From NCBI GenBank assembly GCA_021739765.1, contig JAIPBD010000002.1, positions 62,001-126,000 on the forward strand: 64,000 bases of DNA, given 5' to 3'. A program made the position numbers and the translations under genes. This DNA is from Melioribacteraceae bacterium (lineage in GTDB: Bacteria; Bacteroidota; Ignavibacteria; Ignavibacteriales; Melioribacteraceae). Of this stretch, positions 8,583 through 18,600 are shown piece after piece (positions within the stretch are counted from its first letter, which is position 1; every line of letters begins with the position of its first letter). A model generated the notes under the pieces. The model had not been told where the DNA came from. It saw nothing but the letters and a program-made list of their open reading frames with translations, and ran no database searches.

Positions 8583-9612
8583 TTTCCAATCTCTCCATTC
8601 TCGCAAATAATTTTGATCTTTTATTCGTAATAAAAAATTCTATGAACAGCAGTAAAATCGCCGGTGTCAAAAAGTAATAAAATCTGTCTTCATACTCGGT
8701 AATTTTGGTTGCTCCAAATTCTGTATCCTCTAATTTCGAAAGATCATTATATATTTGTTCCAGTTCGTCCTCGGTATTTGTTCCGCGATAATAATTGCCG
8801 TTTCCTTTCGCGGTAATTTCCCTCAAAACTTCTTCATCAAGTTTTGTTAGAACCACTTGCCCCCTTCTATCCTTCTTATAACCGGTTCTATTTCCTGATT
8901 TGTTGTAGATCGGAATTGGAACTCCGGTTGGTGAACCTAGCCCGATAGCATAAAGAGCAACATCCTTTTCAACAGCTTCACCGATAATGGAATCAAAATC
9001 ACCTTCATGATCTTCTCCATCTGTAATAATTACAATTGCTTTTTTAGTCTCTTCCTCTTTTTTGAAGGAATTTAACGCCAGGTTCAATGCCGGAGCAATC
9101 GCCGTGCCCGGTTGAGGAATTGAGTTAACATCAACAGCGGATAAAAATAAGTTTGCCGCTGAATAATCAGTTGTTAACGGAAATTGAACATAAGCTTCGC
9201 CGGAGAATATTATCAAGCCAATTCTATCTCCTCTTAACCTTTGTATAAGTTTAGAGATTTCAAACTTCGCTTTTGCGAGACGATTTGGTTTAATATCTTC
9301 TGCGGTCATACTCAATGAAACATCCAGTAAAATATAGACATCAATTCCGACTTGTTTAACCTCTTCGATTTTAGAACCAATTTGTGGATTCGCGAACGCA
9401 AAGACTAACAAGATAATTGATAGAAAAAGCAGCACCGATTTTAATATGATTCTGAATCTGCTCCTAAATGGAAGAATAATTCTGTGCATCTTTTCAGAGG
9501 CGAATGACTTTAATGCCTTCTTTTGAAATCTATACGTCCACCAAAATAGTAATATTAGCAGTGGACTAAAGTAGAGCAAATACAATATATCTTCGTTTGC
9601 GAATCTGAACAT
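8575..9612 (-). CDS. batB: BatB, VWA-domain membrane protein
   Basis: 345 residues: two N-terminal hydrophobic segments (about 8-28 and 55-78), a von Willebrand factor A domain (about 88-290) and a C-terminal transmembrane segment (about 308-330). The MIDAS metal site reads LLDVSLSMTAEDIKPNRL, with the DxSxS triad and later IITDGEDHEGD. ATG start, 2 nt after the batA stop. BatA and BatB are paralogous inner-membrane proteins whose VWA domains face the periplasm or cytoplasm depending on the model; partner proteins are unknown. Confidence 0.92.
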   Translation of the reverse strand: MFRFANEDILYLLYFSPLLILLFWWTYRFQKKALKSFASEKMHRIILPFRSRFRIILKSVLLFLSIILLVFAFANPQIGSKIEEVKQVGIDVYILLDVSLSMTAEDIKPNRLAKAKFEISKLIQRLRGDRIGLIIFSGEAYVQFPLTTDYSAANLFLSAVDVNSIPQPGTAIAPALNLALNSFKKEEETKKAIVIITDGEDHEGDFDSIIGEAVEKDVALYAIGLGSPTGVPIPIYNKSGNRTGYKKDRRGQVVLTKLDEEVLREITAKGNGNYYRGTNTEDELEQIYNDLSKLEDTEFGATKITEYEDRFYYFLTPAILLLFIEFFITNKRSKLFARMERLENE

Positions 9613-9614
9613 AA

Positions 9615-10610
9615 TTAAGGTAATCTTCTCAAATAAGTTTGAATTAATCCGATTTCGATAAAAAGCAGCAATAAACCGGAGCCGAGCCAGCCGTAAAATA
9701 GTTCTTTCGCCTGACGATATGAGGTTATCTCAACTCTAGTTTTTTCAAGTTTATCGATTTCATTATAAATTTCTAATAACTTTTTATTGTCGGTTGCCCG
9801 AAAGTATTGCCCACCGGTAATCTCGGCCACCTGCTTTAAAATTGCTTCATCAATTTCAACATCTACCATTTGATACCTTTTGCCGAATGGTGTTTGATAT
9901 GGATAGGGAGCTTGTCCTTGTGTTCCAACACCAACAGTATAAATTCTTATTCCGAAAGTTTCCGCAATCTGGGAAGCGGTTACGGGGTCAATTTCACCGG
10001 AATTGTTCACCCCATCGGTCAACAAGATTATAATTTTACTTTTTGCTTCGCTATCTTTTAATCTATTTACGCCGTTAGCAATTGCTGTTCCGATTGCCGT
10101 CCCATCCTCGATCATTCCACTTTCAATTTCAGTTAACAATCCGCGCAATACATTGTAATCGATAGTTAAGGGACATTGGGTAAAACTTTCGCGAGCAAAA
10201 ACAACGAGACCGATTTTATCTGAAGTTCGTCCTTCAACAAAATCGTCAATAACAAGTTTTGCTGCTTCGAGGCGGTTTGGTTTGAAATCTTCAGCAAGCA
10301 TACTACCGGAAATATCGAGAAGCATCGCGACATCAATTCCCTCGGTGTAAACATTCTCGCCGGATGAAAAAGTCTGAGGTCTCGCGAGCGCCACAAGTAG
10401 CAATGCTAATCCAACAGCCCTTAAAATTGTGGGCAGGTGAACCAATCGTTCTCTCAGTGACGGCGAAAAATTATCGAATATTTTAAGTGATGAAAAAGTT
10501 ATATCAGACGAATTCCTTTTATGCTTGCGAAAATACCATATCAACATAATTGGAATAAGAACAAGAAAATATAAAACAAACGAATAAGCGAAGGTTACGT
10601 TTTCAAACAT
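9615..10610 (-). CDS. batA: BatA, VWA-domain membrane protein
   Basis: 331 residues with the same layout as BatB: N-terminal hydrophobic segments, a VWA domain with a complete MIDAS (LLDISGSMLAEDFKPNRLE, then LLTDGVNNSGEIDP) and a C-terminal transmembrane segment near residue 310. ATG start overlapping the end of the upstream 317-residue gene by 8 nt. It belongs to the moxR-DUF58-batABCDE cluster, associated with oxygen and stress tolerance in Bacteroidota and Spirochaetes. Confidence 0.93.
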   Translation of the reverse strand: MFENVTFAYSFVLYFLVLIPIMLIWYFRKHKRNSSDITFSSLKIFDNFSPSLRERLVHLPTILRAVGLALLLVALARPQTFSSGENVYTEGIDVAMLLDISGSMLAEDFKPNRLEAAKLVIDDFVEGRTSDKIGLVVFARESFTQCPLTIDYNVLRGLLTEIESGMIEDGTAIGTAIANGVNRLKDSEAKSKIIILLTDGVNNSGEIDPVTASQIAETFGIRIYTVGVGTQGQAPYPYQTPFGKRYQMVDVEIDEAILKQVAEITGGQYFRATDNKKLLEIYNEIDKLEKTRVEITSYRQAKELFYGWLGSGLLLLFIEIGLIQTYLRRLP

Positions 10611-11556
10611 CTGACGTACCCTTTTTTTCGAACAGCTCTTCTTTTTGTTTCGTTTTATTAACGATATCGTAAGCCTGTTTCATCATTTCTTCATTAACGG
10701 TGGGCATCGGTTGAAACTTTGCGAACTTAACCATGTCCGCATTTTCCAAAAACTGCTTAGTCGAATCATGAATAATTCCTGTTTCGGAAATGTTTTTCAT
10801 CACACCGAGAATTTCCGCAGAAGTCTGTTCAAGCGCGAAAAAATTAAATCTATTTTCAAAATATTTCCTTACGATATATGTAATTCTTGAATGATATTCT
10901 TTCACTTCGCCCCTCTGCCAAAGTTTTTCCCCCTCCAGTTCACTCAACTCTTTGATTGCAATTTTGTGAGGAGGTATCACAATCTTAGGCGCAGTAAAGG
11001 AAGTACCTTCTTTCTTACTTTTATAATATTTATATCCAAAATAGCTGCCGGTTAACACCGCCAAAATCAAAAGCACAATAAGTAGAATCACCCACCAATC
11101 AAGGCTAATTCTCATAGGTTTTTTCACATCTTGAATATCTTTATCCGAATCGACTTCCAGAGTTTTAACCAATATTGTTACCGGATTAGTTCTGATCGTT
11201 CGAATCTCCGGATCACCGGCCTGAGTAAAATTTATATTGAATTGGGGAATGGTAATTTCGCTTGAATCATATTTGGAAAAAACAAAATCGTAAACAGATA
11301 TTTTTTTATTATTTATTCCTTCACTTATTTTTGGCGGAAATTCTTTGATAAAGTCCAAGTTCGAAATACTATCCTTCACAGAAGGCATATCAATGGTGAT
11401 ATCCTGATCATGACTAATTGCAATTTTATATTTAATATAATCGCCGACATAATATTCCGATGAATCTGTATCAGCCAAAACCTCAATTGATTGAGCGACG
11501 TTTATGCCTGAAAATAGTAATAAAAGAAGGACTATTAATTTGGTTAATTTTATCAA
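10603..11556 (-). CDS. Bat-cluster membrane protein of unknown function
   Basis: 317 residues. A signal sequence (about 1-21), a beta-rich extracytoplasmic region of about 125 residues (including SEYYVGDYIKYKIAIS), a transmembrane segment near 151-175 (WWVILLIVLLILAVLTGSYFGY) and a cytoplasmic helical tail with YIVRKYFENRFNFFALEQTS. The layout is a short version of BatD, and similar proteins stand between DUF58 and BatA genes in relatives. The start is probably TTG, sharing TTGA with the DUF58 stop codon. Function not recognised; by context a partner of the MoxR/VWA machinery. Confidence 0.75.
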   Translation of the reverse strand: MIKLTKLIVLLLLLFSGINVAQSIEVLADTDSSEYYVGDYIKYKIAISHDQDITIDMPSVKDSISNLDFIKEFPPKISEGINNKKISVYDFVFSKYDSSEITIPQFNINFTQAGDPEIRTIRTNPVTILVKTLEVDSDKDIQDVKKPMRISLDWWVILLIVLLILAVLTGSYFGYKYYKSKKEGTSFTAPKIVIPPHKIAIKELSELEGEKLWQRGEVKEYHSRITYIVRKYFENRFNFFALEQTSAEILGVMKNISETGIIHDSTKQFLENADMVKFAKFQPMPTVNEEMMKQAYDIVNKTKQKEELFEKKGTSDV

Positions 11557-12428
11557 AGTCGCTTTTCCCTAAGTTTGAAGAAGTTGACAAGCGGTTTTAT
11601 ATACGATTGACTCACGTCTATTTCAATAGAGTCAATTTTCGATGTCATAAATAAACTTTTTCTCGCTGAATCCATCGACTTAATCGTGTCATAAAAGTAG
11701 GATCGCAGTTTTTTATTACTCGTATCCAAAAATCTAATATCTCCGGTTTCCGCGTCTTTAAATTTTATCAATCCGGATTTCGGTATCTCTCTTTCTCTCG
11801 GATCGTGAAGTTGAATTCCAACCAAATCATGCTTTTTCCCAACAATCCTCAATATCTTTTCATATCCTTCATCCATGTAATCCGATATTAAAAAGGCGAT
11901 GCTTTTTTTCTTTATGGTATGATGGAAATATTCTAACGCGCCTTGGATATTTGTTTCATTGCCTCTCGGTTCGAATGAGAGAACCTCTCTGATAATTCTT
12001 AGAACATGACTCCTTCCTTTTCGCGGAGGGACAAACTTTTCAATTTGATCAGTGAATAAAATTAGTCCGACTTTATCATTATTCTTGAGAGCTGAAAAGG
12101 CGAGAACGGCACTCAATTCAGCGGCAATTTGTTGCTTTGTTTTTTCGTGTGTACCAAAAACTAACGATCCGCTTAAATCCACCAGAAGCATCAAAGTCAG
12201 TTCACGTTCTTCTTCGAATATTTTAATATATGGATGCCCAAATCTAGCAGTAACATTCCAATCGATGCTTCGAATATCATCTCCGATTTGGTATTCCCTT
12301 ACTTCTGCGAACTCCATTCCCCTTCCTTTAAAAACGGAATGATATTCACCCGAGAATACTTCGTTAACGATTCCTCGCGTTCGAATTTCGATTTGTTTTA
12401 CTTGTTTTAAAAGTTCTTTTGTTAACAA
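11553..12428 (-). CDS. DUF58 domain protein (VWA-like)
   Basis: 291 residues. N-terminal IEIRTRGIVNEVFSGEYHS and FAEVREYQIGDDIRSIDWN are the hallmark DUF58 segments, followed by a VWA-like fold with LLVDLSGSLVFG. No transmembrane segment, so it is cytosolic or peripheral. Such proteins are encoded next to MoxR ATPases and are thought to be their substrates or adaptors. The start is uncertain: TTG at 12428 fits the family N-terminus, no ATG is available. The next gene overlaps its stop by 4 nt. Confidence 0.88.
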   Translation of the reverse strand: MLTKELLKQVKQIEIRTRGIVNEVFSGEYHSVFKGRGMEFAEVREYQIGDDIRSIDWNVTARFGHPYIKIFEEERELTLMLLVDLSGSLVFGTHEKTKQQIAAELSAVLAFSALKNNDKVGLILFTDQIEKFVPPRKGRSHVLRIIREVLSFEPRGNETNIQGALEYFHHTIKKKSIAFLISDYMDEGYEKILRIVGKKHDLVGIQLHDPREREIPKSGLIKFKDAETGDIRFLDTSNKKLRSYFYDTIKSMDSARKSLFMTSKIDSIEIDVSQSYIKPLVNFFKLREKRL

Positions 12429-12480
12429 TTCATCATCTATTAATATTAAAAAACTGACTGATAACTCTTTCTTGCAAGAT

Positions 12481-13464
12481 TTATGGTACTTCTACTTTAT
12501 TTAAGATTTCCTGTACAATTTTTTCGGAAGTGATATCCTCAGCCTCGGCTTCATAAGTAACGGCAATTCGGTGGCGTAAAACATCCATGCAGACTGAGCG
12601 AACATCCTCCGGAATTACATAACCTCTTCGTTTTACAAATGCCATCGCTCTGGAAGCAAGCGCCAGGTTAATTGTCGCTCTTGGTGAACCGCCATAAGCT
12701 ATCAAATCTGATAAATCGTCCATACCGAATTCTTTCGGATTACGTGTAGCGAAAACAATATCGAGAATATATTTTTCGATTTTTTCATCGACATAAATTT
12801 CTTGAACAAGTTTTCTTCCGTTTAGAATATCCGATGGTTTAATTATCGGATTGATTTTTGGAATTGTGCCGCTCACATTCATCTTCATGATTTGTTGTTC
12901 TTCTTCCCTTTTCGGATAAGTGATTTTCACTTTGAGCATAAATCTATCAACTTGAGCTTCGGGAAGCGGATAAGTTCCTTCCTGTTCAATAGGATTCTGA
13001 GTCGCAAGAACAAGAAAAGGTTCTTCCAAAGGATATGTTTCGTGTCCGATAGTAACTTGTCTTTCCTGCATTGCCTCTAACAAAGCACTCTGAACTTTTG
13101 CCGGTGCCCGGTTAATTTCATCCGCAAGAATAAAATTCGCGAATATTGGTCCTTTTTTGATTGCGAAATTGCCATCCTTCTGATTATATATCATAGTTCC
13201 AAGTAAATCGGCAGGAAGAAGGTCCGGTGTAAACTGAATTCTTTGAAACTTTGCGTCCATCGCTGATGAAAGTGATTTGATCGCTAATGTTTTTGCTAAG
13301 CCGGGAACACCTTCGAGTAATACATGTCCATTTCCCAGCAAACCGATTACAAGTCTCTCAACCATTTCCTTCTGACCGACAATGGCTTTCCCTATTTCAC
13401 TAAATAAACGATCAATAAATTCACTTTCGTTTTTTATCTTCTCGTTAAGTTCTGTTATCTCCAA
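12481..13464 (-). CDS. MoxR family AAA+ ATPase
   Basis: 327-residue AAA+ ATPase of the MoxR clade, chaperone-like proteins that act with VWA proteins. Walker A EGVPGLAKT at residues 51-59, Walker B FILADEINRAPAK with D115/E116, sensor 1 LATQNPIEQEGTYPLPEAQVD, and the C-terminal lid. The start is TTG at 13464 with GAGG 8 nt upstream; the conserved N-terminus supports it. First gene of the Bat operon, so the operon promoter should lie in 13465-13745. Confidence 0.95.
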   Translation of the reverse strand: MEITELNEKIKNESEFIDRLFSEIGKAIVGQKEMVERLVIGLLGNGHVLLEGVPGLAKTLAIKSLSSAMDAKFQRIQFTPDLLPADLLGTMIYNQKDGNFAIKKGPIFANFILADEINRAPAKVQSALLEAMQERQVTIGHETYPLEEPFLVLATQNPIEQEGTYPLPEAQVDRFMLKVKITYPKREEEQQIMKMNVSGTIPKINPIIKPSDILNGRKLVQEIYVDEKIEKYILDIVFATRNPKEFGMDDLSDLIAYGGSPRATINLALASRAMAFVKRRGYVIPEDVRSVCMDVLRHRIAVTYEAEAEDITSEKIVQEILNKVEVP

Positions 13465-13745
13465 CTTTTTACCTCACGAATTATGAACAACTGTGTTTCT
13501 ACAAAATGTTTTTTTAAAAGTTTCTAAACCGATAGTTAAAATTTGTTAATAAAATATGTAACAGATTTTTTGGCGGAACTAAAAAATGATAGCTTAAAAG
13601 TTAAGAAATATTTCCAGTTAATAAAATTATAATGGTTTATTTCCATTTCTGAAGCGTTTAGAACGTCTTTTTCACTTGTAATGAATTTGGGAATTGATAT
13701 TTTTCGTATTCGCAAATTTATGATCGTTGGAGAGGTAAGTTATAA
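13465..13745. other. Divergent intergenic region between moxR and a lipoprotein gene
   Basis: 281 nt with no coding potential seen. It must carry the promoters of the Bat operon (minus) and of the lipoprotein gene (plus). GGAGAGG at about 13730 precedes the plus-strand ATG at 13746. I saw no convincing promoter pair or operator. Confidence 0.5.
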
Positions 13746-14258
13746 ATGAGATTCAAATCCGTTATGTTGTTAATTATATCAATTTTAATATCTTCGTGTG
13801 GTGGCGATTCCCCATCCGAACCCGATACGTCGAACGATTCTGTTCGTGGATTTATTCGCGCAACAGTTCAATCATCAGTTTGGTACACAAATAAAGTTAC
13901 TGCGAATCAGGATAGAACTACTTTGGTGATCGTTGGATTAAATGCAGATTCTACCGGAACAACCGTAAAAAATTCTCGACTTGAATTCCGCTTACTGAAT
14001 TTTAAAAATCCCGGACTATTCGGGATTGGAGAGGATACTCCGGGCATTAAATATGCAGTAAAAGCATACTATAAAACTTTTACCGTCGGTGCGAACGATA
14101 CCGTGTATTACGCCGCCGAATACGATAATTATAGTTTAATGGATGTATCGACATACAGTGAGAAATCGCTCGAGGCGGATTTTCTATTCAGAGCATTTAA
14201 TTCAGATTCCTCGAAAACAATTAATTTCACATCGGGGAAATTGGATCTCAATTTTTGA
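13746..14258 (+). CDS. Predicted lipoprotein, unknown function
   Basis: 170 residues with a lipoprotein signal (MRFKSVMLLIISILISSCGG; lipobox ending at Cys18) followed by an acidic, low-complexity spacer (GDSPSEPDTSND). The mature part looks like one beta-rich domain, with weak resemblance to short Bacteroidota lipoproteins of the DUF6252 type; that match is tentative. ATG start with GGAGAGG about 10 nt upstream. Single gene, convergent with a DUF302 gene across a shared hairpin. Confidence 0.75.
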   Translation: MRFKSVMLLIISILISSCGGDSPSEPDTSNDSVRGFIRATVQSSVWYTNKVTANQDRTTLVIVGLNADSTGTTVKNSRLEFRLLNFKNPGLFGIGEDTPGIKYAVKAYYKTFTVGANDTVYYAAEYDNYSLMDVSTYSEKSLEADFLFRAFNSDSSKTINFTSGKLDLNF

Positions 14259-14260
14259 AT

Positions 14261-14280
14261 CTCTCCTTTCTGAAGGAGAG
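14261..14280. terminator. Bidirectional terminator-like hairpin
   Basis: CTCTCCTT at 14261-14268 pairs with AAGGAGAG at 14273-14280 around TCTG. It lies 2 nt after the lipoprotein stop codon and 10 nt beyond the DUF302 stop, so it can serve both convergent genes. The uridine tracts on either side are short. Confidence 0.65.
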
Positions 14281-14290
14281 ATTTCATAAT

Positions 14291-14680
14291 TTAATTTACG
14301 TTTGAAACAACTTGCTCCAGCAAAGATTTAACTTCGTTGGCCAGTTCCGGCATTTTTTCATTCTTAATTACACTCATAGCTTCCATCGGATTCATAGCTG
14401 AAATTTCAACTTCGCCATTTTCCCATTCTTGAACGACAACATTGCAAGGAAGCAAAACACCAACTTTATCTTCGGCGGTTAAAGCTTTGTGGGCAAAATT
14501 TGGGTTACATGCTCCAAGAATTTTGTAATTCCGGAAATCCACGTCAATTTTCTTTTTGAGTGTAGCTTTTACGTCAATTTCCGTTAATACGCCAAATCCT
14601 ACTTTTTTTAGCTCTTCAGTAACTTTTTCAAGTGTTTCATCAAAACTTAAATTTACTTTTTTGGAAATGTGGTAACTCAT
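14291..14680 (-). CDS. DUF302 domain protein
   Basis: 129-residue protein of the DUF302 family: SFDETLEKVTEELKKVGFG near the start, EIDVKATLKKKIDVDFRNYKILGACNP in the middle and LLPCNVVVQE further on. No signal peptide. The family fold is compact alpha/beta and the biochemical function is not established. The C in GACNP and in LLPCN are typical family positions. ATG start; transcribed in the same direction as bshB1 with 90 nt between them, so cotranscription is possible. Confidence 0.88.
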   Translation of the reverse strand: MSYHISKKVNLSFDETLEKVTEELKKVGFGVLTEIDVKATLKKKIDVDFRNYKILGACNPNFAHKALTAEDKVGVLLPCNVVVQEWENGEVEISAMNPMEAMSVIKNEKMPELANEVKSLLEQVVSNVN

Positions 14681-14770
14681 TTTTTACTCCGCTTTTTTAA
14701 TATCTGATGCGAAATAAAGAAGAAAGATTCACATACAAGAAAAGTTGAACAAACGAACTGAAGTTTACTT

Positions 14771-15487
14771 CTACTGCAGCAGGGAGATTACATCCAATTC
14801 AATATCTTCTTCCGAATAAAATGGTTCGCCATACAATTTCCTAATTAGAAAGCCGTAATATTTGGCCCGCGTCTCGAGGTGTTGAATAAAAAGTGGATTA
14901 CTGATAAATGTTTCCGGTTCTTTGCTGTTCGGATCGTAGAATTGAGTTTTATAAGCCCGTACAGCGTCCATTTTCGAATCCATATTCTGTGAAATATCAA
15001 CGATGAAACTTGGTTTAAATTCGAAAGTTTGCATGTAATAAAACAGTTTATTTGGTCGATATGGATTTTGGACTATTCCATTTATTTCTGTTTCAAACTT
15101 ATTCACACCGGAAAAGAACATTGCCTCTTTCACAATCTGTGATGTTCCGATGTGGTCAGGATGGCGGTCATTCGGGAATGGTGCAAAAATAATTTTTGGT
15201 TTGTATTTCCTGATCTCTCGAACCACTGCTTTTACATATTCCTTACTTCTTCTAATTTCTCCGTCCGGAAGTCCAAGATTTTCTCTAACCGTTAATTTTA
15301 ATATTTTACTTGCATCGGCGGCCTCTTGCTTTCTCGTTTCAACATTTCCTCTGGTACCAAGCTCACCTTCGCATAAATCCACTATTCCAATTCGTTTACC
15401 ATTTACGGCAAGTTTATGAATCGTTCCTCCCATCGATAATTCAGCATCATCCGGATGTGCTGCAAAAACAAGTACATCTAATTCCAT
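14771..15487 (-). CDS. bshB1: Bacillithiol biosynthesis deacetylase BshB1
   Basis: 238-residue zinc-dependent LmbE/PIG-L family deacetylase. The metal-binding motif AHPDDAE is at residues 10-16 and the second zinc site FAPFPNDRHPDH near 101-112. Overall length and the C-terminal region (YGEPFYSEEDI) match BshB1, which removes the acetyl group from GlcNAc-malate in bacillithiol synthesis. A general GlcNAc deacetylase role is the alternative, but bshA is present elsewhere in the window (49460). ATG start. Confidence 0.9.
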   Translation of the reverse strand: MELDVLVFAAHPDDAELSMGGTIHKLAVNGKRIGIVDLCEGELGTRGNVETRKQEAADASKILKLTVRENLGLPDGEIRRSKEYVKAVVREIRKYKPKIIFAPFPNDRHPDHIGTSQIVKEAMFFSGVNKFETEINGIVQNPYRPNKLFYYMQTFEFKPSFIVDISQNMDSKMDAVRAYKTQFYDPNSKEPETFISNPLFIQHLETRAKYYGFLIRKLYGEPFYSEEDIELDVISLLQ

Positions 15488-15620
15488 TTTACCAACAAAT
15501 TCTTTTTTGAAAAATCATTAATCTTAATTCAGAATTATAATGAAAATAGTCAATTAATTATGTACTTTAATTGTACCAGCCGAGTAAACAATTACACAAT
15601 TATAAATTGTAGAGGGAAAT

Positions 15621-18600
15621 ATGAAAAGATTATTAACAATTATGTTGTTAGTAGCATCTTCCATCTTTACTTATGGACAAGAATGCGATCTGGAAGGAAT
15701 GACAACCTATACGCAAGGTGGTTGGGGAAGCCCCTCAAATAGCACACCCGGTAGCATCCGCGATGAACATTTCGCAACAGTTTATCCAAATGGACTTATT
15801 CTGAGCGGAGTACACACAATTACTATAACTTCCGCAAACGCAATTGAAAACTTGCTTCCCGGAGGAGGTAAACCTGATCACATTGATGAGGACTGGACAA
15901 ATCCGGTGAAAATTAATGGTGGCGGTAAAAATAAAATAACCGACATTTATGACCAGGGTGGTGTTTTAGTTTCTCAGATCATAGCAGCAAAATTAAACAT
16001 GGATTTTAGTGAAGCCGGCTTTTTAGGACCAAGTGATAAAAAACTGGGAAGCCTGAAATTTAAGTCAGGCGAATTTGAAGATATGACTATCGCAGAATTT
16101 TTGGATCTTGCAATTGCTGCCGTTACAAGTGATGAACACAAAAAGTATAAAGGATATTCGTACTCGGATTTTAATGAGGCCGCAACAGATATAAACGAAA
16201 ATTTCGATAATGGCGAAAAAGACAAAAGAAAGTTTGTCTGCGGTGAAGACGAGGTTGACGATTCCAAAGTTGATCTTCAAATTTCAAAAGTTGTTGATAA
16301 TGAAACTCCCGAAAACAATGATGAAATTCAATTCACCATTACTGTTACCAACAGTGGTGATATTGATGCCACTAACGTTGAAATTTCGGATATTTTCCCG
16401 GAAGAACTTACATTGATTTCTACATCACCAAGTACGGGTGAATTTGATACCGAGTCAATGGAATGGTCAATTCCAACCCTGGCTGTATCGGGCTCCGCAA
16501 ATCTTACCATAAACGCTGTTCTCGAATTTGTTGAGGTTAACAATTCCATCATCGATTTGGGAACCGCAAAAGATTACAATGTATTTGTGATTGAAGATAT
16601 TGAACAACCCTCATCCGACACCGAAGGTAGAATGGCTGTTGGTGAAAGTGCAAAATTTTCTAACTACAGCATTGGTGATAAACTCCCCGAAGAATCCGGG
16701 GATGTACTGATTGTGGGGGAAAATCTAACCTACATAAGCGGAAGAATTTATAATGGGAATTTGGTTTACGGCGAATCGACAAATTTCCCCGATCCGGATA
16801 TGGCAAGTGTTGACGGTGACATTATTCAAGGTGAAAGAATTGATTTCAATAAAGAAGAACGATATTTGAGCCAACTTTCAAAGGATCTTTCCAAACGTGA
16901 AGACAATATGGAAATGGATTATAAATATCTCAAAGTGACTCTTTACGGAACAGATCCCGTGCTTAATACTTTTAATTTAGATCCGGCAATTTTGAATGAA
17001 GCTACTGATTTTGAAATAAATGCACCAAATGGCTCTGTGGTTTTAGTCAATTTGAGTGATGAAGAATCTGTTGAAATTTCCGGTGGATTTAATGTTTATG
17101 GAACAGATGCACGAAACGTATTATTTAATTTCTATAAAGTTGACAATTTAGTAATTGACCAAATTGATTTAACCGGATCAGTGCTCGCTCCAAACACAGA
17201 TGTTAACTTTGTTGATGGTGTTCAAAACGGGCAAATGATCGCGAAGTCTATAGTCGGAAAAGGACAATTCAACAATGCTCTTTTTATCGGAAACATTCCA
17301 TCTGATATTTCAATTACCAATTCTGTTGAGATTACGGCTTGTGATCAAATCGATATTGATTCTAAACCAAACAACGGTAAAAATGATGAAGATGATTACG
17401 CGGAAATAAGTCTGACTTTCTCAGCGAACGTAAAAACCGAAGAAGCTCTTGGAAATAGTTCCGGAACTTGGCAGTTCGTCGGTGGATTCGGACAAGATGA
17501 AATTGTTCTTTCTGTAGTTACCGACAAAGATGAAAATACTCTCGCCGGAACTTGGGGAGGAAAAATTTCCCGTTCCACTGACGCAGGTGCAAATTGGAAC
17601 GAAATCTATTCAGATACTTCTTCAGATTTTATTTGGGACATTGTTGTTGACGGCAGTTCGATTTTTGCCGCAACAGAAAATGGCGTTATCCTTTCCAAAA
17701 ATAATGGCGTTGACTGGACGACGGCAGGTTTGGATGACTTCGATATTCGCGCGCTTCTTAAATTTGAAAATGTTCTATATGCAGGAACCTGGGGCGCCGG
17801 ATTATTTACATCAGATGACGATGGTGAAAGTTGGGATGAATTTAACAAAGGTTTCGAAACTAACGTTTTCCATGATTTGAATGTCGATGGAAATGACATC
17901 ATTTACGCCGCAACTTTTGGAGATGGAATTTACAAACTTCCATACGAGGCTGATACCTGGGAAAAACTGGGATTGGATTATCGATATGTTTGGAATATCG
18001 GAATTTCTGCCGATAATTATATTTATGCCGGAACGTACGGTGCAGGATTATTTAGGTCAACCGATGGCGGAGAATCTTTCTCAAAATTATTTAATGGCAT
18101 TCGAGCCCAACATATCTACTCGATCACAATCGATGCAAACGATAATGTTTATGCCGGTTCCTGGTCAAATGGTGTATTTGTTTCGGACGATCTTGGCGAT
18201 ACTTTCCAAAGTTTAGGTATGAATGGATTTGGAGTTTCCGTTATTTATAACAGCGATAAAACTCCTGAAAAACGTGCCGGATTTAACAACATTTATGTCG
18301 GAACCGGAAGCGGTGAAATCTATTGGAACTCTCCTGTTACTTCTGTTTCAAATCAGACAAATCCAATTGAATTCGCTCTCAAAAACAATTATCCGAATCC
18401 ATTTAATCCGACAACGAATATTAAATTCTCAGTTCCTCAAGCTACTTTTGTTACACTAAAAGTTTATGATATGCTCGGAAGAGAAATCAGAACTCTTGTC
18501 AATTCTACCATCGCCGGCGGCAACCATGAAGTTGTTTGGAATGGAAAGGATGATAATGGCTCCTTGGTCTCAACAGGATTATACTTATATCGTCTGGAAA

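Noticed and set aside
8583-8606. Upstream TTG start for batC
   Set aside because: It would place eight charged residues before the signal peptide; the ATG at 8582 has GGAGAG upstream.
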